Assembly: GCA_017475005.1 (NCBI GenBank)
Contig: JAFVGI010000054.1
Span: 1-40,776 of the forward strand
DNA: 40,776 nucleotides
Direction: 5' to 3'
Source: Prevotella sp.
GTDB lineage: Bacteria; Bacteroidota; Bacteroidia; Bacteroidales; Bacteroidaceae
The notes beneath the pieces were generated by a model that was not told the origin of the DNA, did not search any database, and saw nothing but the letters and a program-made list of their open reading frames with translations. The translations under genes were made by a program, and so were the position numbers. Below, piece by piece: positions 9,090 through 16,505 of this stretch (positions are counted from its first letter, which is position 1; each line of letters starts with the position of its first letter).

Positions 9090-10010
9090 TTATATTCCCG
9101 CTCCGTATTGGAAACCAACGTCAAGGGCTTTGCTTTGCTGTATCTTTGAATATGGCGCTACGCTATTCGTTATCCATATATTACCGCCAATGACTGAATG
9201 GTGACCAATAGTAATACGACCCAGGATAGAGGCATTGGAGTAAACAGTTACATAATCCTCTATGATAGGGTGTCTCGGCACGTTGAGCATATTACCCTGC
9301 TCATCATACTTAAAGCTCTTTGCACCCAGCGTAACTCCCTGATATAGTGTTACATGATTACCTATGATGGCTGTCTCACCTATCACAACTCCTGTACCAT
9401 GATCTATGGCAAAATACTCGCCTATCTGGGCCCCAGGATGTATATCTATACCAGTCTTTGAATGCGCCAGTTCAGTGATGATGCGTGGGATTACGGGCAC
9501 CTGCAACTCATGCAACCTGTGGGCGACGCGGTAATGAGTCATCGTGTTCATGGACGGATAGCAGAATATCACCTCGCCATAGTTGGGGGCAGCAGGGTCG
9601 TTATCGAACATAGCCTGCACATCGGTGTATAAAAGCCTCTTTATCTCAGGCAGGGAATCGACAAACTCCAATGCCTTCTCTTCAGCCTCGCGATACACAT
9701 CTTCCTTGGTACGCTCTACTTCGCAGTCTTCGCAGAACTGTAGTCCATGAGCTATCTGCTTGGTAAGGAGTATAAGCAACTCTTCCATAGAAACGCCGAT
9801 ATGGTAGGCGCGAATGGCCTCGTCTGGCTGGCGTTTCTCAAAATAGTCGGGAAAGATAATGCTCTTTACCAATGCCACAATATGCTTTACCATCTCTACA
9901 GATGGCAATGGTGCCACTGTTGCTGGCATCATACCCAGTTCCTTCTCAGATTGTTGTGCAAGCTGCGCCACATTCCTGCGCAGAGTCTCATTTATCTTTG
10001 TTTTATCCAT
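9090..10010 (-). CDS. cysE: Serine O-acetyltransferase
   Basis: This 306-residue enzyme transfers acetyl from acetyl-CoA to L-serine, giving O-acetylserine for cysteine synthesis. The C-terminal part (about 190-306) is a left-handed beta-helix of hexapeptide repeats. Active-site motifs are visible: GIDIHPGAQIGEYFAIDHG and GVVIGETAIIGNHVTLYQG, followed by HPIIEDYVTVYSNASILG. The N-terminal 190 residues form the long helical domain of the long, non-E. coli-type serine acetyltransferases. No cysK is nearby. It has its own promoter in the gap shared with trigger factor. The ATG at 10010 is supported by that promoter, about 55 nt away. Confidence 0.94.
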   Translation of the reverse strand: MDKTKINETLRRNVAQLAQQSEKELGMMPATVAPLPSVEMVKHIVALVKSIIFPDYFEKRQPDEAIRAYHIGVSMEELLILLTKQIAHGLQFCEDCEVERTKEDVYREAEEKALEFVDSLPEIKRLLYTDVQAMFDNDPAAPNYGEVIFCYPSMNTMTHYRVAHRLHELQVPVIPRIITELAHSKTGIDIHPGAQIGEYFAIDHGTGVVIGETAIIGNHVTLYQGVTLGAKSFKYDEQGNMLNVPRHPIIEDYVTVYSNASILGRITIGHHSVIGGNIWITNSVAPYSKIQQSKALDVGFQYGAGI

Positions 10011-10065
10011 TGTTCAATAATACGTTTTTACAGGAGAGCTATCCCTTCTTCCGATTATCTCGCCG

Positions 10066-10097
10066 CAAAATTACGATAAAGTGAGCAAAAAACCAAA
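10066..10097 (-). promoter_or_regulatory. Promoter of cysE
   Basis: On the minus strand TTTG (10097-10094), a 20-nt spacer and TAATTTTG (10073-10066) match the Bacteroidota promoter form. It lies in the 350-bp divergent gap 10011-10360. Apart from this and the tig promoter, that gap is AT-rich with nothing else I recognise. Confidence 0.65.
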
Positions 10098-10285
10098 CAA
10101 AAAAGAAAAATTTTTACATTTTTGCAGATATTTCCAAGAAAAGTACCAACACATTCTCACAGAAAGGTTTGCAACATGATGCTTATATTTATGTTTTTAC
10201 ACCTTTATATGCAAGCATCCAAATCACAAAAAATAAATTTTTATCATTGATTATCAAGGTTTTTGTCGATTTTCTGCTCTTTTTC

Positions 10286-10316
10286 TTGCATTTCTCAAAA
10301 CTTATTAGTACCTTTG
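10286..10316 (+). promoter_or_regulatory. Promoter of tig
   Basis: TTG (10286-10288) and TACCTTTG (10309-10316) are separated by 20 nt. The start site would be near 10320, giving a leader of about 40 nt before trigger factor. Confidence 0.75.
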
Positions 10317-10360
10317 CAGCCAATTTGTGAAAATAATATATATATTACAATCATAAAACT

Positions 10361-11710
10361 ATGAACATTTCATTTGATAACACAGAAAAGATTAGCGGCG
10401 TACTTACCATCGTTATTGATGAGGCTGACTATCAGGCAGATGTAAAGAAACAACTGAACGACTATCGCAAACGTGCAAACATTCCTGGATTCCGTCCTGG
10501 TATGGCTCCAATGGGACTTATCAAGAAGCAGGTTGAGCCATCAGTAAAGGTTGACGTCATCAACAAACTCGTTGGTAACAAGATTTACGAATATATCCGT
10601 GAGGAGAAGATTAACATGCTAGGTGAGCCAATGCCACACGAGGGTGAGGCTCCTGTAGATCTCGACCAGGCTGCTCCATATACCCTGAAGTTCGATATCG
10701 CTGTTGCTCCAGAGATGGATGTGAAGTTATCAAAGCGCAACAAGATAGCATACTATGACATTCAGGTTGACGAGAAGATGGTTAACGACCAGATTGACGC
10801 TTACGCTTCTCGTGGCGGAAAGTATGAGAAGGTTGACGACTACAAGGAGGGCGACATGCTGAAGGGTGACCTTCGCGAACTCAATGCTGACGGTTCTACT
10901 AAGGAAGGTGGCATAGAGGTTGCTGACGCTGTAATGCTGCCTGGGTACATGAAGAATGACGATGAGAAGAAGAAGTTTGGCAAGTGCAAGGCTGGTGACA
11001 TCATCACCTTCAACCCAAAGAAGGCTTTTGAGTCTGAGATAGAAATCTCTTCTCTCCTGAAGGTAACAAAGGAAGAGGCTCAGAACATTGAGGCTGATTT
11101 CTCTTACCAGATTACTGAAATCACACGCTATGTAAAGCATGCTATTGATCAGGAACTCTTCGACCAGACTTTTGGTGAGGGCAATGTAAAGAGCGAGAAG
11201 GAGTTCAAGGAGAAGATTGAGGCTAACCTGAAGGAGCAGCTCGCTATGAATGCTGAATACAGATTCCTTGCTGACGTTCGTGCTTACGTAGAGAAGAAAC
11301 TGGGCAAGGTAGAGTATGCTGACTCTATCATGAAGCGCATCATGCTTGCTAACAACAAGGACAAGGATATGGACTATGTTGAGAAGAACTATGAGGCAAG
11401 TCTGAAGGAACTCACATGGCACTTGGCTAAGAACCAGCTCCTTGAGCAGTGCGAAGTTAAGATTGAGGACGCTGACGTTAAGGAGGTAGCCAAAGAGATG
11501 ACTCGCATGCAGTTTGCTCAGTATGGCATGTCAAACATCCCAGAAGAGTACATTGACAACTATGCTGAGGAAATGCTGAAGAAGCCAGAGCAGGTTGACC
11601 AGCTCGTTAATCAGGCTGCAGATCGCAAGCTGATGAAGGCTCTGAAAGAGGTTGTTACTCTGGAAGAGAAGAAGATTAGCTTCGAGGACTTCAACAAACT
11701 GGAGAACTAA
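10361..11710 (+). CDS. tig: Trigger factor (ribosome-associated chaperone)
   Basis: This 449-residue protein is the chaperone that binds the ribosome exit tunnel and shields nascent chains. The N-terminal ribosome-binding domain carries the signature RANIPGFRPGMAP (normally GFRxGKxP) near residues 38-50, with Met in place of the usual Lys. The middle (about 150-250) corresponds to the FKBP-like domain, but it is poorly conserved, as is usual in Bacteroidota. The C-terminal half is long, charged and helical, matching the cradle arms. It has its own promoter and terminator, so it is a single-gene unit. The clpP and clpX genes that follow tig in many bacteria are absent here. Confidence 0.93.
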   Translation: MNISFDNTEKISGVLTIVIDEADYQADVKKQLNDYRKRANIPGFRPGMAPMGLIKKQVEPSVKVDVINKLVGNKIYEYIREEKINMLGEPMPHEGEAPVDLDQAAPYTLKFDIAVAPEMDVKLSKRNKIAYYDIQVDEKMVNDQIDAYASRGGKYEKVDDYKEGDMLKGDLRELNADGSTKEGGIEVADAVMLPGYMKNDDEKKKFGKCKAGDIITFNPKKAFESEIEISSLLKVTKEEAQNIEADFSYQITEITRYVKHAIDQELFDQTFGEGNVKSEKEFKEKIEANLKEQLAMNAEYRFLADVRAYVEKKLGKVEYADSIMKRIMLANNKDKDMDYVEKNYEASLKELTWHLAKNQLLEQCEVKIEDADVKEVAKEMTRMQFAQYGMSNIPEEYIDNYAEEMLKKPEQVDQLVNQAADRKLMKALKEVVTLEEKKISFEDFNKLEN

Positions 11711-11739
11711 GCTTTTTCATATACACCTTATATATAAGA

Positions 11740-11780
11740 AAGCACCAGTCGGAAACTATCTGATTGGTGCTTATTTTGTT
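11740..11780 (+). terminator. Rho-independent terminator of tig
   Basis: AAGCACCAGTC (11740-11750) pairs with GATTGGTGCTT (11762-11772), 11 bp with one G-U, followed by ATTTTGTT. It starts 30 bp after the tig stop. Confidence 0.85.
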
Positions 11781-11840
11781 AAATTATCCTAAAAACACAA
11801 TATTCTGCAAAAGTTCCACAACAGGTTTCATATTTTTTTA

Positions 11841-11848
11841 TACCTTTG
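11841..11848 (+). promoter_or_regulatory. Promoter -7 box of the ECF sigma cluster
   Basis: TACCTTTG lies about 20 nt before the ATG at 11869. The spacer upstream is T-rich and lacks a clear TTTG at -33. This could mean control by an alternative sigma factor, perhaps the one encoded in the cluster. It rules out the longer open frame starting at 11764. Confidence 0.55.
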
Positions 11849-11868
11849 CAGGCAGAAAAGCATTTATT

Positions 11869-12186
11869 ATGGCAAAACAGATACTAACGATATTATCTTT
11901 TACTATGGCACTGACCTTTATGCCATGCATGCAGAACACCGCTTCTGCACGCATAGAACTCAGTGAAATAGAGCAGCCCGTAAAGATAGAACTGACGGGC
12001 AACACATTGGCAGTATCTGGTGCTCAGGGCAAGGTATTGCATATTTACAACCTCATTGGTGTCGAGATATTGGTAGCTAAGATTGACAGCAACCTGAAAT
12101 ATTTTGACCTCAGCAATCTTCCAAAAGGTATCTACCCAGTTAAGGTAGGTAACATCTCAAAGAAGATAAGCATTCAAAATAGATAA
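11869..12186 (+). CDS. Small secreted protein resembling a lone C-terminal sorting domain
   Basis: This 105-residue protein has a signal peptide (MAKQILTILSFTMALTFMP, with cleavage after about residue 27). The rest looks like one small beta-sandwich: IELTGNTLAVSGAQGKVLHI, then NLIGVEIL, then FDLSNLPKGIYPVKVG and ISKKISI. This pattern matches the type IX secretion C-terminal domain and the related DUF3244 fold, which normally end much larger proteins. Here it makes up the whole mature protein. It is the first gene of the sigma-factor cluster, five bases before the sigma gene. I cannot say whether it is a cargo signal, a sensor or a remnant. The start is chosen because it follows the promoter. 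Confidence 0.75.
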   Translation: MAKQILTILSFTMALTFMPCMQNTASARIELSEIEQPVKIELTGNTLAVSGAQGKVLHIYNLIGVEILVAKIDSNLKYFDLSNLPKGIYPVKVGNISKKISIQNR

Positions 12187-12191
12187 GTTCT

Positions 12192-12761
12192 ATGGATGAG
12201 CAGGCGCTCCTTCAAGCTCTGCGCAATACTGAAACGCGGCATAGAGCGTTTTCACAAATCGTAAATCAATACAGCGAGAAGATTTATTGGATTGTACGTC
12301 ACATTGTTGGCACCCACGAGGATGCAGACGATGTGGTGCAAAACACATTTATAAAGCTATGGAACAAGATTGATGATTTCCGTGGTGACTCGAAGCTATC
12401 TACATGGATGCATCGTGTTGCAGTAAATGAAGCTCTTGACTTCCTGAGACGCGAAAAGAAACACAGAGACAATCTCACTGACGACTCTGTCATAACAGAT
12501 CGTACCTCTGGGGATGTCTCACTGGCTGGTTTCTCAGACATATACTTTGATGGCGACGAACTGGATAAGGTGTTGAGAGATGTCATCGACACACTGCCTG
12601 AAGCACAGAGAACAGTATTCTGCATGAAATATTTTGACGACATGTCATACAAAGAGATTTCGGAGATTCTCGGAACCTCGGAAGGAGGACTGAAAGCCAA
12701 CTATCATCATGCAGTAGAAAAAATAAAATTAAACCTTTCGCAACGTATGACGTCAATATGA
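12192..12761 (+). CDS. ECF-type RNA polymerase sigma factor
   Basis: This 189-residue sigma-70 family protein has only regions 2 and 4. Region 2 (about 20-95) includes the core-binding segment HEDADDVVQNTFIKLWNKI and the -10 recognition helix STWMHRVAVNEALDFLRR. Region 4 (about 130-185) has LPEAQRTVFCMKYFDDMSY, then KEISEILGTSEGGLKANYHH, the -35 binding helix-turn-helix. Such factors redirect RNA polymerase in response to an envelope or stress signal. The next gene is a probable membrane partner, and the whole cluster likely forms one operon. The target promoters are not known. Confidence 0.95.
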   Translation: MDEQALLQALRNTETRHRAFSQIVNQYSEKIYWIVRHIVGTHEDADDVVQNTFIKLWNKIDDFRGDSKLSTWMHRVAVNEALDFLRREKKHRDNLTDDSVITDRTSGDVSLAGFSDIYFDGDELDKVLRDVIDTLPEAQRTVFCMKYFDDMSYKEISEILGTSEGGLKANYHHAVEKIKLNLSQRMTSI

Positions 12762-12791
12762 TGTAACTAACATATTAAAGAAGTATAAAGG

Positions 12792-13166
12792 ATGATGAAC
12801 GTAAACCTTGACAAATTCACGGACAAAGGCCAATACAAGGTTCCAGAAGGATATTTCGATACCCTTGCAGACCGTATTATGACAAACATTCCAGAGACTC
12901 CGAAACAAGAGGAGAAGAAGAAGTCAGCAAAAATCATATCTCTCAATACCAGAGTTAAAATTGCTGTTGCAGCAGCTATTGCCGGTGCCCTCATCAGCAG
13001 CGTAACAATACGTCTGTACCAGCAGGAGACCAAACTTGCCGAAGTTAATACAAAGACTGAAATGACAAATAATTCAGAAACATACGGCGAGGAGTATGTT
13101 AATGACTACCTCGACTATGCTATGGTTGACGAGGATGATATTTACAAATACTTATCAGAAAACTAA
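12792..13166 (+). CDS. Probable membrane-anchored anti-sigma or accessory protein
   Basis: This 124-residue protein begins with a cytoplasmic segment containing YKVPEGYFDTLADRIM, a motif seen in many Bacteroidota proteins encoded next to ECF sigma genes. A basic stretch is followed by one transmembrane helix near residues 54-73 (VKIAVAAAIAGALISSVTI). The outer part is acidic and ends in an EYVNDYLDYAMVDEDD-type tail. The single helix and the position 30 bp behind the sigma gene suggest that it holds or modulates the sigma factor. It lacks a recognisable zinc anti-sigma motif (HxxxCxxC). The function is inferred from context. Confidence 0.75.
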   Translation: MMNVNLDKFTDKGQYKVPEGYFDTLADRIMTNIPETPKQEEKKKSAKIISLNTRVKIAVAAAIAGALISSVTIRLYQQETKLAEVNTKTEMTNNSETYGEEYVNDYLDYAMVDEDDIYKYLSEN

Positions 13167-13188
13167 TATTTTTTAAATACCCACTTTA

Positions 13189-13647
13189 ATGAATATAAGA
13201 CAATTTTTCTTTATCTTGGCGCTGATGCTCACAACACTTACTGTGAATGCACAGCCACCAAAGCATCATGACCGTCCTGACAAAGAACATAAATTCAACC
13301 CTGAGCAGTTTGCACGTGCCCAGGAGGCTTTCATAGTGAAAGAGGCACAGCTGACACAACAGGAGACAGCTGCATTTATGCCTGTATTCAGGGAGATGTT
13401 GCAGAAGCAGAGGACTCTCTTCAAACAATATCGTCAGTTCGCCCAGGCAAAGCCACAAAATGACAAAGAGGCTACAAAGCTGTTAAAGGACGTTGACGAT
13501 CTGGATTTGCAGATAAAGAAAATAGAAATAGAATATCACGCAAAATTCTGCAAGGTGATATCACCAATGAAGGTGTATCAGGTGCATAAAGCAATGAATA
13601 AGTTCAAGCACATCACAATGGAGCGTGTTGCAAAGCGCAAGAACTAA
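13189..13647 (+). CDS. Periplasmic Spy/CpxP-like helical protein
   Basis: This 152-residue protein has a signal peptide (residues 1-21, ending TVNA-Q) and a His/Lys-rich mature start (PPKHHDRPDKEHKFNPEQF). The remainder is almost entirely helical and charged. It contains EAQLTQQETAAFMPVFREM, which recalls the LTxxQ repeats of Spy/CpxP-type periplasmic chaperones and metal-sensing regulators such as CnrX. It is the last gene of the sigma cluster and could be its target or sensor. The resemblance is at pattern level only. Its stop overlaps the stop of the convergent DUF2520 gene by four bases, leaving no room for a separate terminator. Confidence 0.75.
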   Translation: MNIRQFFFILALMLTTLTVNAQPPKHHDRPDKEHKFNPEQFARAQEAFIVKEAQLTQQETAAFMPVFREMLQKQRTLFKQYRQFAQAKPQNDKEATKLLKDVDDLDLQIKKIEIEYHAKFCKVISPMKVYQVHKAMNKFKHITMERVAKRKN

Positions 13648-14348
13648 TAATCTCTGCTAATAGACTCAGCAAAAAGGCGATATATTTCACGTGTCAGATG
13701 GTCATCAATCATGGCCATCTGTTTTTTTATAACCTCCTTGTCACCACGCCTCATAGGGCCCGTTTGGGCATCCTTCGGAGACATGATGCAAGCCTTGGAT
13801 GCCGTCTCACGAATAAGGGGGCCAAAGAGTTTGAAATCAAGCCCTTCCTTCTCTACAAGTTTCTCTGCGAGACGATAACAGTGATTTGAGAGATTGGAAG
13901 CAAAGACAGCAGCAAGATGCAGTTTCTTACGGGTTTCGGAATCTGCCTCTGTGACATGTTGGGAAATGCTATTGGCAAGTTCTTCGATAACCTTCTTGGC
14001 ATCAGCGTTGGCAGCCTCGATAAAGATAGGAATCTCAGAGAAATCAACCCTCCTGTCTTTCGAGAAAGACTGCATAGGATAAAGCACTCCCGACAGATTT
14101 CCCATAGGCACACTACCGGCTGTATGGACGACAACAGGAGAAGGAGTGGTCTGCAGTACCCCACTCTGCTCTATCTGACTGAAAACTATGTTGATAGCAT
14201 CATCCTTTACACAGATGATATAGACATCAGCACCAGCAACAATATTCTCATTGCGATGCCACACCTGAAGTATCTCATGACCTGCATCCAAAAGGGCATA
14301 ACGCAACTGGGTGCCGAGATTTCCTGAACCTAAAAATACTACTTTCAT
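13644..14348 (-). CDS. Rossmann/DUF2520 oxidoreductase, candidate ketopantoate reductase
   Basis: This 234-residue protein has an N-terminal Rossmann fold (VVFLGSGNLGTQL at residues 3-15) and a helical DUF2520 C-terminal domain (KKLHLAAVFASNLSNHCYRLA, then IRETASKA and TGPMRRGD). The pair resembles NAD(P)-dependent 6-phosphogluconate/ketopantoate reductase-like enzymes. It diverges from panB, and the operon there has panB, panC, panD and coaBC but no panE. It could therefore supply the missing reduction of ketopantoate to pantoate. A non-orthologous ketopantoate reductase (PanG, Francisella) has been described; I cannot test here whether this is related. A TAnnTTTG box ends only six bases before the ATG, suggesting an almost leaderless mRNA. 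Confidence 0.85.
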   Translation of the reverse strand: MKVVFLGSGNLGTQLRYALLDAGHEILQVWHRNENIVAGADVYIICVKDDAINIVFSQIEQSGVLQTTPSPVVVHTAGSVPMGNLSGVLYPMQSFSKDRRVDFSEIPIFIEAANADAKKVIEELANSISQHVTEADSETRKKLHLAAVFASNLSNHCYRLAEKLVEKEGLDFKLFGPLIRETASKACIMSPKDAQTGPMRRGDKEVIKKQMAMIDDHLTREIYRLFAESISRDY

Positions 14349-14353
14349 GACCT

Positions 14354-14361
14354 CAAAGGTA
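14354..14361 (-). promoter_or_regulatory. Promoter -7 box of the DUF2520 gene
   Basis: The minus strand reads TACCTTTG. It ends six bases before the start codon at 14348, so the mRNA would have a leader of only a few nucleotides. The -33 position is not a clear TTTG. Confidence 0.6.
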
Positions 14362-14420
14362 CAAAGTACCTTAAATATTTCGATTATATTTCCGCTTTTT
14401 TACACCAAAAATAAAAAAAG

Positions 14421-14455
14421 TTTTCGTGTTCGTTTTCGTTTTCGTTTATTTTTCG
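14421..14455 (+). repeat. Hexanucleotide repeat in the panB promoter
   Basis: The units are TTTTCG, TGTTCG, TTTTCG, TTTTCG, TTTATT and then TTTCG. The array covers the -33 region of the panB promoter and abuts its -7 box, so changes in unit number would alter promoter spacing. Confidence 0.75.
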
Positions 14456-14463
14456 TACCTTTG
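14456..14463 (+). promoter_or_regulatory. Promoter -7 box of the pan-coa operon
   Basis: TACCTTTG ends eight bases before the panB ATG at 14472, predicting a leader of about five nucleotides. The usual TTTG at -33 is replaced by the TTTTCG repeat. Confidence 0.65.
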
Positions 14464-14471
14464 CACCCCGT

Positions 14472-15266
14472 ATGAAAAAAACAATATTTGATTATCTAAG
14501 TCTCAAGGGTAAGAGAGGTCTCAGTGTCCTTACCTGCTATGACTATCTCACAGCAAAGACGATAGATGAAGCTGGTGTGGATATGATACTTGTGGGCGAC
14601 TCTTTGGGCAATGTCATAATGGGATATGACAATACCCTTGCCGTTACTGTGGAAGATATGATACATCATGGCAAAGCCGTTTGTCGTGGCGCACAGAATA
14701 CCTTCGTAATGATTGACATGCCATTCATGTCATACCAGACATCTGTCAGGGATGCTGTCATCAATGCCGGACGCATAATAAGCGAGACCAACTGCCAGGC
14801 TGTAAAGCTGGAAGGCGGTGTGGAATATGCAGACAGAATAAAGGCTATCACAGAAGCCGGAATACCTGTTGTGGCACATATTGGAATGACTCCACAGAGT
14901 TTCAACACCCTCGGAGGTTTTAAGGTTCAGGGAAAGACAGAAAAATCTGCACAGAAGATTCTTGATGATGCCAAAGCAGTTGTAGAGGCTGGCGCCTTTG
15001 CTATAACGCTGGAGTGTGTGCCAGAATCAATAGCAGCACAGATAACAGAATCTACAGATGCCATAACCATTGGAATCGGTGCTGGCAACAAGTGCGATGC
15101 ACAGGTATTGGTTTGGCAGGATATGGCTGGCTATAGTAACGGCTTCGTACCAAAGTTCGTGAAGCAGTATGCCAATGTTCATGACACCCTGCTGGAGGCA
15201 TTCAAGCAATACAAGGAGGAAGTTGCGAACCATACTTTCCCAGATAAAGAACATACATTTCACTAA
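14472..15266 (+). CDS. panB: 3-methyl-2-oxobutanoate hydroxymethyltransferase
   Basis: This 264-residue enzyme makes ketopantoate from 2-ketoisovalerate and 5,10-methylenetetrahydrofolate, the first committed step to pantothenate. Family motifs are complete: TCYDYLTAKTIDEAGVDMIL, VGDSLGNVIMGYDNTL with the metal-binding Asp, FMSYQTSVRDAVINAGRII, VKLEGG, and the late FAITLECVP and IGIGAGNKCDAQVLVWQD. The start follows an in-place promoter box by eight bases, so it is probably translated from a nearly leaderless message. It opens a five-gene operon whose later junctions overlap or nearly touch. The folate one-carbon donor it needs depends on enzymes such as FolD, encoded at 36 kb. Confidence 0.98.
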   Translation: MKKTIFDYLSLKGKRGLSVLTCYDYLTAKTIDEAGVDMILVGDSLGNVIMGYDNTLAVTVEDMIHHGKAVCRGAQNTFVMIDMPFMSYQTSVRDAVINAGRIISETNCQAVKLEGGVEYADRIKAITEAGIPVVAHIGMTPQSFNTLGGFKVQGKTEKSAQKILDDAKAVVEAGAFAITLECVPESIAAQITESTDAITIGIGAGNKCDAQVLVWQDMAGYSNGFVPKFVKQYANVHDTLLEAFKQYKEEVANHTFPDKEHTFH

Positions 15267-15288
15267 ACACAGTTACTAAACATCAGAT

Positions 15289-16131
15289 ATGCAACTCGTA
15301 CACACAATAGCAGAGGTTAGAGAGATTGCCTCTTCATGGAGGAAAGAAGGACTCACTGTAGGACTGGTGCCTACTATGGGATACCTGCATGAGGGTCATC
15401 AGAGCCTGATAAAGAAGTCTGTAGAACAGAATGACCGCACAGTGGTTTCAGTTTTCGTTAACCCAATACAGTTTGGCCCTAACGAGGACTTGGCTACCTA
15501 TCCACGCGACATCAACCGTGATATGGAAAAGGTAAGCGAAGCAGGCGGAGACCTTATCTTCAACCCAGAGCCAAGCGAGATGTACCCAGGACATTTCACA
15601 TCATTCATCGACACAACAGAAACAACAGAACTGCTCTGCGGCGCTGTGCGTCCGATACACTTCAGAGGCGTCTGCACAGTTGTTGGAAAGCTCTTCAACA
15701 TAGTATGTCCTGATCGTGCGTACTTTGGTCAGAAGGATGCTCAGCAGCTGGCAACGATAAAGCGCTTTTCAAGAGACCTCAACTTCCCTATCGAGATTGT
15801 TGCATGCCCAATAATCCGCGAAGAGGACGGACTCGCAAAGTCAAGCCGCAACACTTACCTCTCACCAGAAGAGCGTAAGGCTGCGTTGATTCTCTCACAA
15901 AGTCTGAAACTCGGAAAGAAGGCTATCGAGGAAGGTGAGAAGTCTGCAAAGAAGATAATCGACATCATTACAACAAACATAAAGACAGAGCCATTGGCAC
16001 GCATAGACTATGTGGAGGTCGTGGATTTCGAGAATATACAGCGTGTAGATACCATCGAAGGCGAGACACTCGTTGCAATAGCTGTTTACATTGGTAAAAC
16101 AAGACTCATAGATAACTTTATATGCAGATAA
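15289..16131 (+). CDS. panC: Pantoate--beta-alanine ligase
   Basis: This 280-residue ligase joins pantoate and beta-alanine with ATP to give pantothenate. The nucleotidyltransferase HxGH motif is in [18 protein letters not shown] (about residues 27-44). Other motifs are [32 protein letters not shown] and the KSSRN loop in [15 protein letters not shown]. The gene starts 23 bp after panB. Its last ten bases overlap the start of panD, which makes the beta-alanine it uses. Overlap suggests coupled translation of the two enzymes. Confidence 0.98.
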   Translation: MQLVHTIAEVREIASSWRKEGLTVGLVPTMGYLHEGHQSLIKKSVEQNDRTVVSVFVNPIQFGPNEDLATYPRDINRDMEKVSEAGGDLIFNPEPSEMYPGHFTSFIDTTETTELLCGAVRPIHFRGVCTVVGKLFNIVCPDRAYFGQKDAQQLATIKRFSRDLNFPIEIVACPIIREEDGLAKSSRNTYLSPEERKAALILSQSLKLGKKAIEEGEKSAKKIIDIITTNIKTEPLARIDYVEVVDFENIQRVDTIEGETLVAIAVYIGKTRLIDNFICR

Positions 16132-16505
16132 TACTACTGAAGTCTAAGATACACAGGGCTACTGTCACGCAGGCAGACCTTGACTATGTCGGCAGTATCA
16201 CTATCGATTCTGACCTGCTCCGCGAATCGGGAATACAGGAATACGAAAAGGTGGAGATAGCAGATATCACAAATGGTAACCGCCTTGAGACATACGCCAT
16301 TGCAGGAGAAGCCGGCTCTGGTATAATATGCCTTAACGGTGCTGCTGCCAAGCTCGTAAACCCTGGTGACAAAATCATCATCATGGCTTATGCCAATATG
16401 ACTCCAGAAGAGGCAAAGAGCCATAAGCCGACAGTGATTTTCGTGGATGACAATAACGCCATTACGAGAAAAGCAAACTACGAGAAGCACGGACTATTAT
16501 GTTAG
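16122..16505 (+). CDS. panD: Aspartate 1-decarboxylase (pyruvoyl enzyme)
   Basis: This 127-residue proenzyme decarboxylates L-aspartate to beta-alanine. It self-cleaves between Gly24 and Ser25 in YVGSITID, making the pyruvoyl cofactor from Ser25. The family blocks [29 protein letters not shown] and [10 protein letters not shown] are present, and the length is normal. It overlaps panC by ten bases and the next gene by seven, so the three are almost certainly translated together. Maturation may need a PanM/PanZ-type partner in some bacteria; none is seen here. Confidence 0.98.
   Translation: MQIILLKSKIHRATVTQADLDYVGSITIDSDLLRESGIQEYEKVEIADITNGNRLETYAIAGEAGSGIICLNGAAAKLVNPGDKIIIMAYANMTPEEAKSHKPTVIFVDDNNAITRKANYEKHGLLC

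Noticed and set aside
10730-11422. 230-residue minus-strand ORF
   Set aside because: It is fully antisense to trigger factor, is leucine/valine-rich from codon shadowing and shows no family motif.
11764-11868. Longer start of the small secreted protein
   Set aside because: The promoter box at 11841 lies inside this stretch, and the signal peptide begins at 11869.
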